NCBI GenBank assembly: GCA_002373085.1
Contig: DFJP01000083.1
Coordinates: 1-49,521, forward strand
Source: Caryophanales bacterium UBA3668
Lineage (GTDB): Bacteria > Bacillota_I > Bacilli_A > RFN20 > CAG-826
Length of the DNA: 49,521 bases
Direction: 5' to 3'
Shown here in pieces: positions 35,041 to 43,968 of this stretch (the first letter of the stretch is position 1; every line of letters begins with the position of its first letter). A program made the translations under genes and the position numbers. A model generated the notes under the pieces. It was not told the DNA's origin. It worked only from the letters and a program-made list of their open reading frames with translations, and ran no database searches.

Positions 35041-36255
35041 CTTTTTTCGTCTATTTTTGTTGCGATACATCTCTTTATCACTTTCAATAACAGCGCTTTC
35101 AATTGAGTCATTTTTTCTTTCAATTGTGTAACTTCCAACTGAGAGTTTTAAAGAGAATTGCTCATTTCCATATTTCTTGGATTCAGCTTTAATTTTCTTA
35201 ACATATGTATTAGCGATTGTTTTGTTGGTTCTTGGAACAACCGCTAAGAATTCATCTCCACCCATTCTGAAGATATAAGATTTCTTAGGGAGAACGTTTT
35301 GAAGCGCAGCTTTTGCATAGCAAATATATTGATCTCCAGCCGCGTGTCCAAAGCGGTCATTGATATCTTTTAAGCCATCACAGTCTGCAGTAATCATTGT
35401 AAGAGGGAAGTTAAGTCCGTTCTTTCCTTGTTGAGTTAATTCTTCAAAGAATACACGGTTATAAACGCCGGTTAATTGGTCGGTGATAGATTTAGCTCTA
35501 AGTTCACGTCTAGCAACTTCTTGAGAAGTGATATTGTTAACGATTCCGACGATACCAATGACTTCTTTATTGTTATCAAAAATTGGTTCTTTAATGATTT
35601 GTAAGTAGTCCTTGGTGCCGTTAATTCCGCCTTCTCTAATTGTGTAGCTGGTGCCTTTACCGGTTCTAATGACTTCCATGTCGCTCTTATGAGCAAGTTT
35701 CGTATTTCTCTTATGTTTTCTAATTTCAGGATCGGTCTTTCCACGCACTGTATCATTAGGATCTGCTAAATGTCTCCAGTCCTGCGAACAGAAAGCATAT
35801 CTTCCTTTTGCATCCTTGAGGTAAATCAAAGATGGTAAGGCTGTTAATATATCCGAGAAATCATCAAACGAGGTTGAGTTTGCTAATTTGACTGCATTAT
35901 TGATTCTAGACAAAACAATGTTTTTAGTGTCTGAAGAAGTAATTGCGCCGATTACAGGATCAACAAGGTATTTGTCATCTTTATCAACATTTTTATCATC
36001 AGTCAACACTAAAACAGGCAAGGAAAACATGAAATTATTCGTATTCTTCACAAAAGAAAGAATCTCACTCACATTTTCAAATGAAAATGGATTATCAATT
36101 ATTAAAACTGATATATTTTCAAAATCGCTATTTAACAAATCTAAAGCGTTTTTTTGTCCATAGACTGTTGTGACATTGTATTCATCTTTGATAAATTCAA
36201 TGAGTCTATTAATTCTTTCTGATTCGGAGTTTGAGATAATTGCAACGTTTTTCAT
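35026..36255 (-). CDS. PAS-GGDEF diguanylate cyclase with receiver-like N-terminus (409 aa)
   Basis: Residues 1-125 look like a response-regulator receiver fold (VLIIDNP holds a candidate Asp), but the usual acidic pair after the first strand is replaced by SNSES, so phosphorylation is doubtful. A PAS domain follows (about 135-255; LPSLIYLKDAKGRYAFCSQDW, then IGIVGIVNNIT), then a GGDEF domain with an intact active site RMGGDEF (GGDEF at residues 332-336) and DQLTGVYNRVFFEE. The inhibitory RxxD site before GGDEF is absent. It should make c-di-GMP in the cytoplasm. There is no clear ribosome site before the ATG. It is divergent from the EAL phosphodiesterase gene and directly upstream of the riboswitch operon. 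Confidence 0.9.
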   Translation of the reverse strand: MKNVAIISNSESERINRLIEFIKDEYNVTTVYGQKNALDLLNSDFENISVLIIDNPFSFENVSEILSFVKNTNNFMFSLPVLVLTDDKNVDKDDKYLVDPVIGAITSSDTKNIVLSRINNAVKLANSTSFDDFSDILTALPSLIYLKDAKGRYAFCSQDWRHLADPNDTVRGKTDPEIRKHKRNTKLAHKSDMEVIRTGKGTSYTIREGGINGTKDYLQIIKEPIFDNNKEVIGIVGIVNNITSQEVARRELRAKSITDQLTGVYNRVFFEELTQQGKNGLNFPLTMITADCDGLKDINDRFGHAAGDQYICYAKAALQNVLPKKSYIFRMGGDEFLAVVPRTNKTIANTYVKKIKAESKKYGNEQFSLKLSVGSYTIERKNDSIESAVIESDKEMYRNKNRRKKAAKK

Positions 36256-36284
36256 ATTTAAACTAGGTTTCTATGTATGATACC

Positions 36285-36300
36285 ACAAATTATAATTTGT
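36285..36300. promoter_or_regulatory. 16-base perfect palindrome at the cyclase promoter
   Basis: ACAAATTATAATTTGT is its own reverse complement and contains a TATAAT in either direction, 30 bases upstream of the cyclase ATG. It could be the -10 region with an overlapping operator. Confidence 0.45.
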
Positions 36301-36691
36301 AAGTATAACTTTTTTATTCTTTAGTTTAATAACTAACTGCTAAATCACAAGATAGAACTGATAACTAACTCATTTTTGAGAAGAAAATTGTTTACTAATT
36401 TTTCAAAACTTTTTTCTAGGTAAGCGATTAACCTAGCGAACTTTTTTCATCAAAATTGAGAGTCTACTTTTTTCCTACATTATTGTAGAAATCATGTTTT
36501 GCTCCGTTTTTGGAAAAAATAATACGACTGACTCATATAAAATTTAAATTTTACTAACTCGGTATTTTATCGCGTTTTTTGTCAAATTGAGCTCAAATTA
36601 AGTTTATAAGAAAACGCTTCAAGTAGTTGCTCTCAACCTACTATTTTTTTTACGAGTTTATAAAGTATAAAGCTGTTTATTTTTTTGATTG

Positions 36692-36719
36692 TTGCTAACA
36701 TTTTTTTATTTGTTATAAT
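36692..36719 (+). promoter_or_regulatory. Promoter of the EAL phosphodiesterase gene
   Basis: TTGCTA (36692-36697) and an extended -10 TGTTATAAT (TATAAT at 36714-36719) are 16 bases apart, 42 bases upstream of the ATG, which has a GAGGT site. Confidence 0.75.
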
Positions 36720-36761
36720 GAGCGTGTTTGATGTTTAGATAACGCCAAAAATCGAGGTAGT

Positions 36762-38669
36762 ATGCACTATAATTATTATTTTGAAGTTTGCTCGTTAGTC
36801 TTTCTCGTAGCGATTTTTATCGCCTATTCTACAAGAAAGAAATTTCCTGTCCCGGTTTTTAAGCTCTTCGGACTCATCTGCTTCGTTGTAATACTTAACG
36901 TATCTCTAGATATCTCTGCCTGTTTAGCGTTAGACTATTCAAATATTGTTTCTTATCAAGTTGTAGAATTATTTAATAAATTCTATTACTTCACTCAAAT
37001 ATTAATATCTTATTTGTTATTCGCCTATGTGTATTTTTCACTAGGTAGCACACTTAAATTTAGAAGAACTTATATATTTGCCTCCATCCCGTCAATCATT
37101 ATGGCGGTTATTATCTTAACTAATTCAGCCCACCACTGGATTTTTGAACTTGTATATGATGAAAGTGGCTTCCTTTATTTAAATCGCGGTGTCGCTTGGT
37201 TTACTCTTTTCATTATCGCTGGACTAAACGTTTTTAGTGCAGTTATTTACACCATAGTGTATAGAAGAGCAATGTCTAAAAAGTTAAGATTCGTTTTACT
37301 ATGCGTTATCGGTATTACAACTCTAGCAACAGTCATTCAATCTTTCATTCCTTATCACTTAATCGCTGGTATTGCTTATACACTATCAATTGTCTTTGCA
37401 ATCATTACAGTTAATGATCCAGACGCAAAAGTTGATCGTATTTCTAACGCTTTTAATAATGATGCTCTTGTTGAATATATCAACAACCAAAGAATCGAAA
37501 GACAGAGAAAACACTACATTGTCATAGATTTAGAAAGCTTTGGAATGTTTAATAAAGTCTTTGGTTTAGTAGCGTCTAACGAGATGCTAGATACAATTAG
37601 AAGATTTATCGAAAGTGTAAACAAAAAAGCATACGTCTTCAAAGTTCGCTCTGCGAGATTCGTCATATTAGTAAGAAACAGCACAGAACAAGTTGAAATG
37701 GTTAAGCTCATCAAAGAAAGATTTTCCCAACCATTCGTCATTGACTCCTACACTGTTAAGATGACCATCAAATTATTCTATTTCGTGAACGAAAATACAT
37801 TTAATAACTCCGACTCATATAATGACTTTATGAGAAGAGCAGAAGAAGTCATCAACTTCAAAGATTCCAACTATGTTGAACTTGATAAAGCGTTCATGGA
37901 TCGCGTTGATAGAGATAGAAAAATCAAAGAGATTCTTGAAAGAAATCTTAAAAACAAAACTGGCTTCTATATGGTGTATCAACCAATCTATGATGTGAAT
38001 AAAAAACAATTCAATCACTTTGAAGCCTTACTTAGATTAGATAACAATGAATTAGGTTATATCGGACCAGGTGAATTCGTCCCTATCGCTGAAAACACTG
38101 GTTTAGCAAGTGAGATTGACTACTTTGTATTAAACGAAACATGTGCTTTCTTAAAGCGTAATCCTCAAGTTGATATCCTTGAAGTTAATATCTCTTGTGC
38201 AGAGTTCTTCAATAACCCAAGCGAAAGATTTATCCAAACAATCAAAAAGCATGGAGTTGATCCAAAACGAATTTGTTTAGAGATTACTGAAACAGTCGCT
38301 GTTAAGTATCCTGCCAAAACTAAAGAATTTATGGCGGACCTTTCTAAATACGGCATTCAATTTGCAATGGACGATTTCGGAAGTGGATATTCTAATATCT
38401 CTAGATTCATCACTCTTCCATTCTCTCTTGTTAAGCTTGACAAAACTCTATTAGAGAAAACACAAAACATGACCATCTTCCTTGATTCCGCGGTTCACCT
38501 ATTCAAAAACTTGAATATCCCAATCGTTATTGAAGGAGTTGAAACCGAAGAACAATTAACCCTTACTAAAACTAAAGGAATTGAATATGTCCAAGGTTAT
38601 TTCTTCTCTAAACCATTAACTGAAGATAACTTACTCGACTTCTTAAATGAACAAAAAAGTAACGCATGA
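36762..38669 (+). CDS. Membrane-bound c-di-GMP phosphodiesterase: 7-TM sensor, degenerate GGDEF, EAL (635 aa)
   Basis: About seven transmembrane helices fill residues 1-220. A GGDEF fold follows (about 235-385) with VRSARF at the active-site position, so it cannot make c-di-GMP. The EAL domain (about 395-625) has all key residues: Glu421 in FEALLR, Asn in EVNIS, Glu in CLEITET, Asp-Asp in MDDFGSGYSN, Lys in LVKLDK, Glu in VIEGVETEEQ and Gln in YVQGYFFSKPL. It should hydrolyse c-di-GMP to pGpG at the membrane. The N-terminal helices may sense an extracellular or membrane signal. The gene is divergent from the cyclase and has its own promoter and terminator, so synthesis and breakdown are set separately. 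Confidence 0.93.
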   Translation: MHYNYYFEVCSLVFLVAIFIAYSTRKKFPVPVFKLFGLICFVVILNVSLDISACLALDYSNIVSYQVVELFNKFYYFTQILISYLLFAYVYFSLGSTLKFRRTYIFASIPSIIMAVIILTNSAHHWIFELVYDESGFLYLNRGVAWFTLFIIAGLNVFSAVIYTIVYRRAMSKKLRFVLLCVIGITTLATVIQSFIPYHLIAGIAYTLSIVFAIITVNDPDAKVDRISNAFNNDALVEYINNQRIERQRKHYIVIDLESFGMFNKVFGLVASNEMLDTIRRFIESVNKKAYVFKVRSARFVILVRNSTEQVEMVKLIKERFSQPFVIDSYTVKMTIKLFYFVNENTFNNSDSYNDFMRRAEEVINFKDSNYVELDKAFMDRVDRDRKIKEILERNLKNKTGFYMVYQPIYDVNKKQFNHFEALLRLDNNELGYIGPGEFVPIAENTGLASEIDYFVLNETCAFLKRNPQVDILEVNISCAEFFNNPSERFIQTIKKHGVDPKRICLEITETVAVKYPAKTKEFMADLSKYGIQFAMDDFGSGYSNISRFITLPFSLVKLDKTLLEKTQNMTIFLDSAVHLFKNLNIPIVIEGVETEEQLTLTKTKGIEYVQGYFFSKPLTEDNLLDFLNEQKSNA

Positions 38670-38686
38670 GCGTTGCTTTTATTTTA
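38659..38686 (+). terminator. Terminator of the phosphodiesterase gene, with the stop codon in its loop
   Basis: GTAACGC and GCGTTGC (38659-38676) form a 7-bp stem whose loop ATGA contains the TGA stop; TTTTATTTTAT follows. Confidence 0.85.
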
Positions 38687-38757
38687 TACGATATTTCGCC
38701 TCAATAAATTTCATTACACTTTTTATAAAAAAGGAGCATAATAGCGGTTGTGTTTTT

Positions 38758-40047
38758 ATGATTGCCACTATTATTATCTCTTGTATTACATTCCTAGCAG
38801 TTACATTATCAATTCTCTTCTTCCCAAAGATTAGAATTGGTAAATTTCATATATCCACTTATTGGGTTATTGCTCTAGTTGGCGCTATCACTTTATTAGC
38901 GTGTCAACTCGCTCCAATTAATGAAGTATTCACCCAATTAACAAGCAACACATCAATTAATCCACTCAAGATTATTGTTCTATTCTTCTCAATGACCATT
39001 CTTTCTATCTTCTTAGACGAAGTTGGTCTATTTAAGTTTTTAGCAAACTTCGCTGCTAAACACGCTAAAAACAATCAATACGCTTTATTTACTATTTTTT
39101 ATTTCTTAACTGCAACACTTACTATTTTTACATCTAATGACATTGTCATTTTGACCTTTACTCCATTTATTTGTTTCTTTTGTAAGAACTCTAAAATCAA
39201 TCCAATCCCATATTTAGTTGCAGAGTTCTCTGCCGCTAATACATGGTCACTAATGCTTGTTATTGGTAATCCAACAAACATCTATTTAGCAACTTCCGCT
39301 GGAATCAATTTCTTTGATTATTTCAAAATCATGGCGATTCCAACTTTGGTAGCGGGCTTAGTAGAATTTGTTGTTTTATTTTTAATCTTCAATCATAAAT
39401 TAAAAACTCCACTTCAAATAAATGAAGAAGATGTCCATATCGAAAACAAAGTTGCTTTAGTTATTGGTTTATTACATCTATTTGCTTGTTTAGTGTTCTT
39501 AATCATTTCTAGCTACATTAACGTTGAGATGTGGATCATATCTTTAATATGTGCCTCATCCTTATTAATCTCATCAATCATAATGTGTCTAATCACTAAG
39601 AAGAATTGGAACTACATCACTGGTTCTATAAGAAAACTCCCATATCCTCTTATTCCATTTTTCTTATCAATGTTTGTTATTGTTGTTGCGTTAAACACTC
39701 AAGGGATTTCAGAAAAGATCGCTGAAGCGTTAGGAAATAGTAACGCGATTTGGACATATGGCTTCTCATCATTCTTTGCTAGTAATCTAATCAACAATAT
39801 TCCAATGAGTATCCTCTTCTCTAATATGTGCTCAAATAAAGCGGCAGTCTACGCTTCTATTATCGGAAGTAATATCGGAGCCTTCTTAACTCCTACAGGT
39901 GCTTTAGCGGGTATTATGTTCACTAACCTTGTTAATGAACACGACACGAAATACACATTTATTGATTTTATCAAATATGGAGCGGTTATTTCTCTTCCAA
40001 TTATTGCCGCTACACTATTTACTTTGTCTTTGACTATTACGTTTTAA
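38758..40047 (+). CDS. ArsB/NhaD/SLC13-superfamily ion permease (about 429 aa)
   Basis: Ten or more hydrophobic segments are present, with two related half-repeats: LDEVGLFKFLANF ... TSNDIVILTFTPF and later NLINNIPMSILFSN ... GSNIGAFLTPTGALAGIMF. The paired TSND and NNIP signatures are those of the ion transporter superfamily (ArsB, NhaD, SLC13/CitT). It could carry arsenite, Na+/H+ or an organic anion; the sequence alone does not decide. The longest frame begins at 38647, inside the preceding gene and its terminator, so I use the ATG at 38758, which opens directly into a membrane helix. An AAGGAG lies 22 bases upstream, farther than usual. Confidence 0.82.
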   Translation: MIATIIISCITFLAVTLSILFFPKIRIGKFHISTYWVIALVGAITLLACQLAPINEVFTQLTSNTSINPLKIIVLFFSMTILSIFLDEVGLFKFLANFAAKHAKNNQYALFTIFYFLTATLTIFTSNDIVILTFTPFICFFCKNSKINPIPYLVAEFSAANTWSLMLVIGNPTNIYLATSAGINFFDYFKIMAIPTLVAGLVEFVVLFLIFNHKLKTPLQINEEDVHIENKVALVIGLLHLFACLVFLIISSYINVEMWIISLICASSLLISSIIMCLITKKNWNYITGSIRKLPYPLIPFFLSMFVIVVALNTQGISEKIAEALGNSNAIWTYGFSSFFASNLINNIPMSILFSNMCSNKAAVYASIIGSNIGAFLTPTGALAGIMFTNLVNEHDTKYTFIDFIKYGAVISLPIIAATLFTLSLTITF

Positions 40048-40101
40048 AACCAAAAAAGAAGCCATTTCTTGATAGTTTTTTAACTCTTTAAATATATTTA
40101 T

Positions 40102-40130
40102 TTGACTAAATAGGTCCATTCATTTAAGAT
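40102..40130 (+). promoter_or_regulatory. Promoter of the alkaline-phosphatase-superfamily gene
   Basis: TTGACT (40102-40107) and TAAGAT (40125-40130) are 17 bases apart, 30 bases upstream of the ATG at 40161. Confidence 0.6.
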
Positions 40131-40160
40131 AATCTCTTCCGTTTGAGAAAGAAGAGCATT

Positions 40161-41282
40161 ATGAAAGTTTATAACGATAACTCACTAGTGAATTTATCTA
40201 ATTCAATATTGAAGTGTTTTGACACTCCTACATTTCACGATTCAATTCCTGAAATTGATGAAAAATTAAAAGGACATAAAAAAGTTGTTGCGGTCCTATT
40301 TGATGGAATGGGTCAAAACATCACTAGAATGCACTTAAAAGAAAATTCTTTTATTAGAACCCACTATGTGACAACTATCAACTCGACTTTCCCACCAACA
40401 ACTGCAGCAGCAACTACTGCATTTTTAACTGGTAAATATCCAATTGAAACCGGTTGGCTTTCTTGGTCTCAATATTTTAAAGATTACAATCGCAATATTA
40501 TTCTCTTTAAAAGCAAAGACTATAACACTTTCGAAGACTTGATTAAGCCAGGAGAAACTCCAATTGCCTTAAGATATTTCCCACTTAAAAAACTTCCAGA
40601 ATTAATTAATGAAGCTCATCCTAATATCGCCACAAAAGCGTTATATAGATTTCCAATAGAAGACGCTCAAGGACCAAAAACATTCTTAAGTGGAGCCCAT
40701 ATGATAAATAAGTTCCTTAAAAACAATAAGGAGTGTTTCTTATATTACTACTGGGATACACCAGATGGAGAAATGCATGAATATGGTATTGATAGCCATA
40801 TCGCTCATCGCCGTGTTTTAAAAATTCAAAGATTCATGAAAAGGGTAACAAAAAAGAACCATGACACAGTGTTCATTCTTTTCGCAGACCACGGACATAT
40901 TAATGTTGAATTCACTGATATCTGTGATCACGAAGACTTATATTCGCTTCTCTATCGCCCAATGACTTTAGATAAAAGAAGTCCAACATTCTTTGTAAAA
41001 GAAGAGAATCATCAAAAGTTTGTTGAACTATTTAATAAATATTACGGTAATGACTTTGATTTATTCACTAAGCAAGAAGTCCTAGATATGAAACTATTTG
41101 GAGAAGGAGAGCCTGCTAAAGGAGTGTTAGACGCCTTTGGAGAATTTGTCGCTATCGCTAAAACTAATAAGGTCTTATATGGCTCAAAAGAAATGGACAA
41201 AGTTGTCATTTTAAAAGGCCACCACGCAGGTGGAACTAAAGAAGAAAGATTAATTGATGTATCAATGTATAACGTTTGTTGA
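40161..41282 (+). CDS. Alkaline-phosphatase-superfamily phosphodiesterase/nucleotide pyrophosphatase-like enzyme (373 aa)
   Basis: Metal-binding and catalytic signatures of the type I phosphodiesterase (PF01663) family are present: VAVLFDGMGQN (Asp), FPPTTAAATTAFLTGKYP (nucleophile Thr after PP), WDTPDGEMHEYG (Asp and His), FADHGH (Asp-His) and GHHAGG near the end. No signal peptide is seen, so it is cytoplasmic, unlike most secreted relatives. The substrate is unknown; phosphodiesters, pyrophosphates or phosphonates are possible. I start at ATG 40161 with a GAAGAG site rather than at the upstream TTG. It stands alone with its own promoter and a shared terminator. Confidence 0.85.
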   Translation: MKVYNDNSLVNLSNSILKCFDTPTFHDSIPEIDEKLKGHKKVVAVLFDGMGQNITRMHLKENSFIRTHYVTTINSTFPPTTAAATTAFLTGKYPIETGWLSWSQYFKDYNRNIILFKSKDYNTFEDLIKPGETPIALRYFPLKKLPELINEAHPNIATKALYRFPIEDAQGPKTFLSGAHMINKFLKNNKECFLYYYWDTPDGEMHEYGIDSHIAHRRVLKIQRFMKRVTKKNHDTVFILFADHGHINVEFTDICDHEDLYSLLYRPMTLDKRSPTFFVKEENHQKFVELFNKYYGNDFDLFTKQEVLDMKLFGEGEPAKGVLDAFGEFVAIAKTNKVLYGSKEMDKVVILKGHHAGGTKEERLIDVSMYNVC

Positions 41283-41321
41283 TATAATAACCAAGCCTTT
41301 AGAGAACTATTATTAAAAGCA

Positions 41322-41366
41322 CAAAAAAGAACCGGATACCGAGATATCCAGTTCCTTTTATTTTTA
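41322..41366. terminator. Bidirectional terminator between convergent genes
   Basis: GAACCGGATA pairs with TATCCAGTTC (41329-41354, one mismatch). A TTTTATTTTTA run follows on the plus strand and six T follow on the minus strand, so it serves both the phosphodiesterase-like gene and the metallopeptidase gene. Confidence 0.9.
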
Positions 41367-41373
41367 CTTTAGA

Positions 41374-43932
41374 TTAGAAATTGAATGTGATGTTTCTTAA
41401 AGCAACACGACCTTGGTTAGAAGATCCTGAAGCTGGTCCAGTAACATCAAATCTAATGCCATAAATCATTCCAACATTATTTGTGGATAATAAGAGCATG
41501 TTGTTTCTATTTGTTGGGAGAGTAACATCATTCCATAAATCAGCGTCCATTACCCAATCACCATTCTCATCTAAGACTTCAACAGTAATTGTGGAGTTGT
41601 TTGGTCTAATGCCTTCAGAAGCACTCCATAAGGAGATATTGTATTCAACATTTTCCATTGCCACATCAGTGGTGATTTCAAAATATGCATGTCCAGCGTT
41701 CTTCTTTTTGGCAGAGAGGACAACTTGATCTCTTTCAATAAGACCAGTTCTTAATCTTGAAGTAGAGAAATTAACATCGTTTCTAACAAAGGAAGTTATT
41801 AACACTGTTCCATCATATTTTTGTGGGAAGCCCCATTCACCTGGAGTCATTGTAACTGGATCTGGTGCATCTTTTTCTTCGGTTGGTACATCAAAATAGA
41901 AGTATTCGGTCTTATATCCACCAGTTCTAATGTTGCATCTATCAACGTAACCTGTAACTTGAACTTCTAGTTCAGTTGCGCCAGTCGCTAATAAACGTGT
42001 CCAATCTGTAAGAGGAATTCTCACTGAAGCAGTTGTTGGAGTTCCATCAACTCTAACGGTGGTTGCATAGTTTTCGGTGTTTTCTTGTCCTGAAGCGAAA
42101 ACACTGAAATAGAATTCGTTATTTGTGTAATATCTAGATCCACCACTACAATTCCAACGGAATGTTGGGGATACGTTAGTGTACATATTTCCAACAGGAG
42201 CAACACTATTAGGACACATATTTAATCTTGCTAATAATTTACCAACTGCGACTTCATCTGGATCACCATCTTCAAAGTTCATTAAAAATTCTGAGAATGT
42301 GAATGCGTTATGAGACATAGTCATTAATAAATCATCTGGATAACAAAGTGTATCATTTGGATCTGCTTCATCATATTCATCAAAGACGTTCCAAATAAAG
42401 GCAGTAACTGATTCTTCAGCGCCTTCACCTTTACAGACTTCATAGTTGCCATAGCCAACATTAACTCCGTTAGCAGCGGTATATCGATCATCACCAAAGA
42501 AGTGTGCATCTTGATAAACATCCGCAAAGTGTTTTTGAGCAATTAATGAATAGGCAGTTGCCCATCCTTCAGCGTAAGCAAGATCAAGACCTCTACGTCT
42601 AGCTTGTGCTTCAGTGTACATATGGGTTCCACTTGAATTCATTTGATCATGGAAGTCATCTTCAGCGTTATGTCTAGAATAGTGAGTGCCACCTGGGTTA
42701 TGAGTAATACCAAAGACGCGTTGGACGTGGTGACCATATTCATGGCCCAAAACGTCATAGTCTTCGTATGGGTTTGGTCTAGAATTTAAGACATTTGAAT
42801 TATCTCTTGGTGCGACGTTAATGAAGTTGCCACTATAGTAGCATCCAGAAGTAGCACCTGGATATTTAATGGTACACATGGTGATGTCTTCACCATTATT
42901 GACATAATTAGCAAAGCTAGAAGCCATAATAGCAGGTTGAGTAATAGCGAAGCCTTTACCAACCGCATCATCCATTGTGAATGTGTAAGTTACTGAAGTT
43001 CTTCTTCTTATTGTACTAGGAATTCTTGTTCCACTTTGCCATGTGTATTCATTGCTATTTTCATCAACAACTTTAATTGATGTACCTTCTGAATATAGTT
43101 TGAAATAGAAGGTTGGGGCAATTTCACGAACTTCAATAATATCGTCTCTAATAAGAATTGGGCGGATTCTTGCAGTTAAATAAGAGAATGTGCCTGTTTG
43201 AGATGTATAACCTGTTTTAACAACAACGTCTTCTCCATCAAGGACACTATGGACTTCAACTTTAACTCCACGAAGTGGCATGGTCACACCATAGTCATCA
43301 GTGTAAACGAATGTACCAGAGACACCGGTAAGTGCTCTAATAATGACATCTCGATCAATTCTTTCTAACAAATCTTTGTTAATTTTGTCGTGAAGTAAAT
43401 CTAGTTTTCCTAAATCAGCTTCAACAAGGTCGTCATCTCTTCTTAATTCAACAACGCCTCTACTAGTGTTTGATGGAATTCCATCAATTCCAGTAATCGT
43501 TTCTGCGTTATAGACAGCTTGTTCTTTAGATGCAACAGAAGTGACATATTTGTCTCCATCTTTGATAAAGAAAACACTAATCTTTTCATGATTGTCTGCA
43601 ACTAATTCGAAGTTACCTTCTTTTTCAATGAAATCAACAGTTGCGGTAACGGTTTCATTTTCTTTGTCGACTTTAAGAGCGACTTGACAACCAGCCTTAT
43701 TCACAACGAATGAGTTGGTTTTAATTCCTGCATAGGAGAATACGATTGAGTCATGTTTGTTATAAACTGTTCTTTCATCGATTTTCTCCATGAATGCTTC
43801 TTCACCCATCGCATGCATCTTTAGTTCAGATACATCCTTATCGACGGTGATCACATTTTTGCTTGCGTTAGGGGCAAATGCGGTCGCACTACCAGCTAGT
43901 AAAGCAAGCAAAAGCAACGATTTTGTAATCAT
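41374..43932 (-). CDS. Secreted HExxH zinc metallopeptidase (852 aa)
   Basis: From ATG 43932 the protein opens with a clean signal peptide (MITKSLLLLALLAGSATAFA). A beta-sandwich module lies near residues 205-310 (GTFVYTDDYGVTMPLRGVKVEV). The catalytic motif is HEYGH (His397, Glu398, His401), and AEGWA carries Glu455 as the likely third zinc ligand, a gluzincin-like spacing of 53 residues. An all-beta C-terminus of about 250 residues may bind substrate or the cell surface. I do not recognise the peptidase family. I reject the upstream ATG at 44013: it adds a 27-residue tail before the signal peptide and would lie in a structured leader. A GGAGG site lies 13 bases upstream. Confidence 0.85.
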   Translation of the reverse strand: MITKSLLLLALLAGSATAFAPNASKNVITVDKDVSELKMHAMGEEAFMEKIDERTVYNKHDSIVFSYAGIKTNSFVVNKAGCQVALKVDKENETVTATVDFIEKEGNFELVADNHEKISVFFIKDGDKYVTSVASKEQAVYNAETITGIDGIPSNTSRGVVELRRDDDLVEADLGKLDLLHDKINKDLLERIDRDVIIRALTGVSGTFVYTDDYGVTMPLRGVKVEVHSVLDGEDVVVKTGYTSQTGTFSYLTARIRPILIRDDIIEVREIAPTFYFKLYSEGTSIKVVDENSNEYTWQSGTRIPSTIRRRTSVTYTFTMDDAVGKGFAITQPAIMASSFANYVNNGEDITMCTIKYPGATSGCYYSGNFINVAPRDNSNVLNSRPNPYEDYDVLGHEYGHHVQRVFGITHNPGGTHYSRHNAEDDFHDQMNSSGTHMYTEAQARRRGLDLAYAEGWATAYSLIAQKHFADVYQDAHFFGDDRYTAANGVNVGYGNYEVCKGEGAEESVTAFIWNVFDEYDEADPNDTLCYPDDLLMTMSHNAFTFSEFLMNFEDGDPDEVAVGKLLARLNMCPNSVAPVGNMYTNVSPTFRWNCSGGSRYYTNNEFYFSVFASGQENTENYATTVRVDGTPTTASVRIPLTDWTRLLATGATELEVQVTGYVDRCNIRTGGYKTEYFYFDVPTEEKDAPDPVTMTPGEWGFPQKYDGTVLITSFVRNDVNFSTSRLRTGLIERDQVVLSAKKKNAGHAYFEITTDVAMENVEYNISLWSASEGIRPNNSTITVEVLDENGDWVMDADLWNDVTLPTNRNNMLLLSTNNVGMIYGIRFDVTGPASGSSNQGRVALRNITFNF

Positions 43933-43968
43933 CTTTTTCTTCTTTCCTCCATTTATAAAGATAATTAT

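Larger units (their letters stand above)
36256..36761. other. 506-base divergent regulatory region between cyclase and phosphodiesterase
   Basis: No gene is visible. The AT-rich region holds a perfect 16-base palindrome (36285-36300), a CTAGGT/ACCTAG inverted repeat (36416-36436), three copies of ACTTTTTTC (36408, 36440, 36466), a TTGAGCTCAA palindrome near 36584 and a hairpin AGTAGTTG/CAACCTACT followed by eight T near 36620-36650. That last hairpin could act as an attenuator or insulator upstream of the phosphodiesterase promoter. I could not match any known riboswitch on the plus strand. Confidence 0.5.

Noticed and set aside
36256..36761. Second c-di-GMP riboswitch upstream of the phosphodiesterase
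   Set aside because: I looked for GACGCAAA- and GGTAGCC-like motifs on the plus strand and found none; only palindromes and a simple hairpin are present.
38647..38757. Longer N-terminus of the ArsB-like permease
   Set aside because: It would begin inside the phosphodiesterase gene and be encoded by that gene's terminator; the added 37 residues look unlike a permease start.
40058..40085. AAGAA/TTCTT hairpin with TTTTTT after the ArsB-like permease as a terminator
   Set aside because: The stem is five AT-rich pairs and the T run is offset by five bases; too weak to call.
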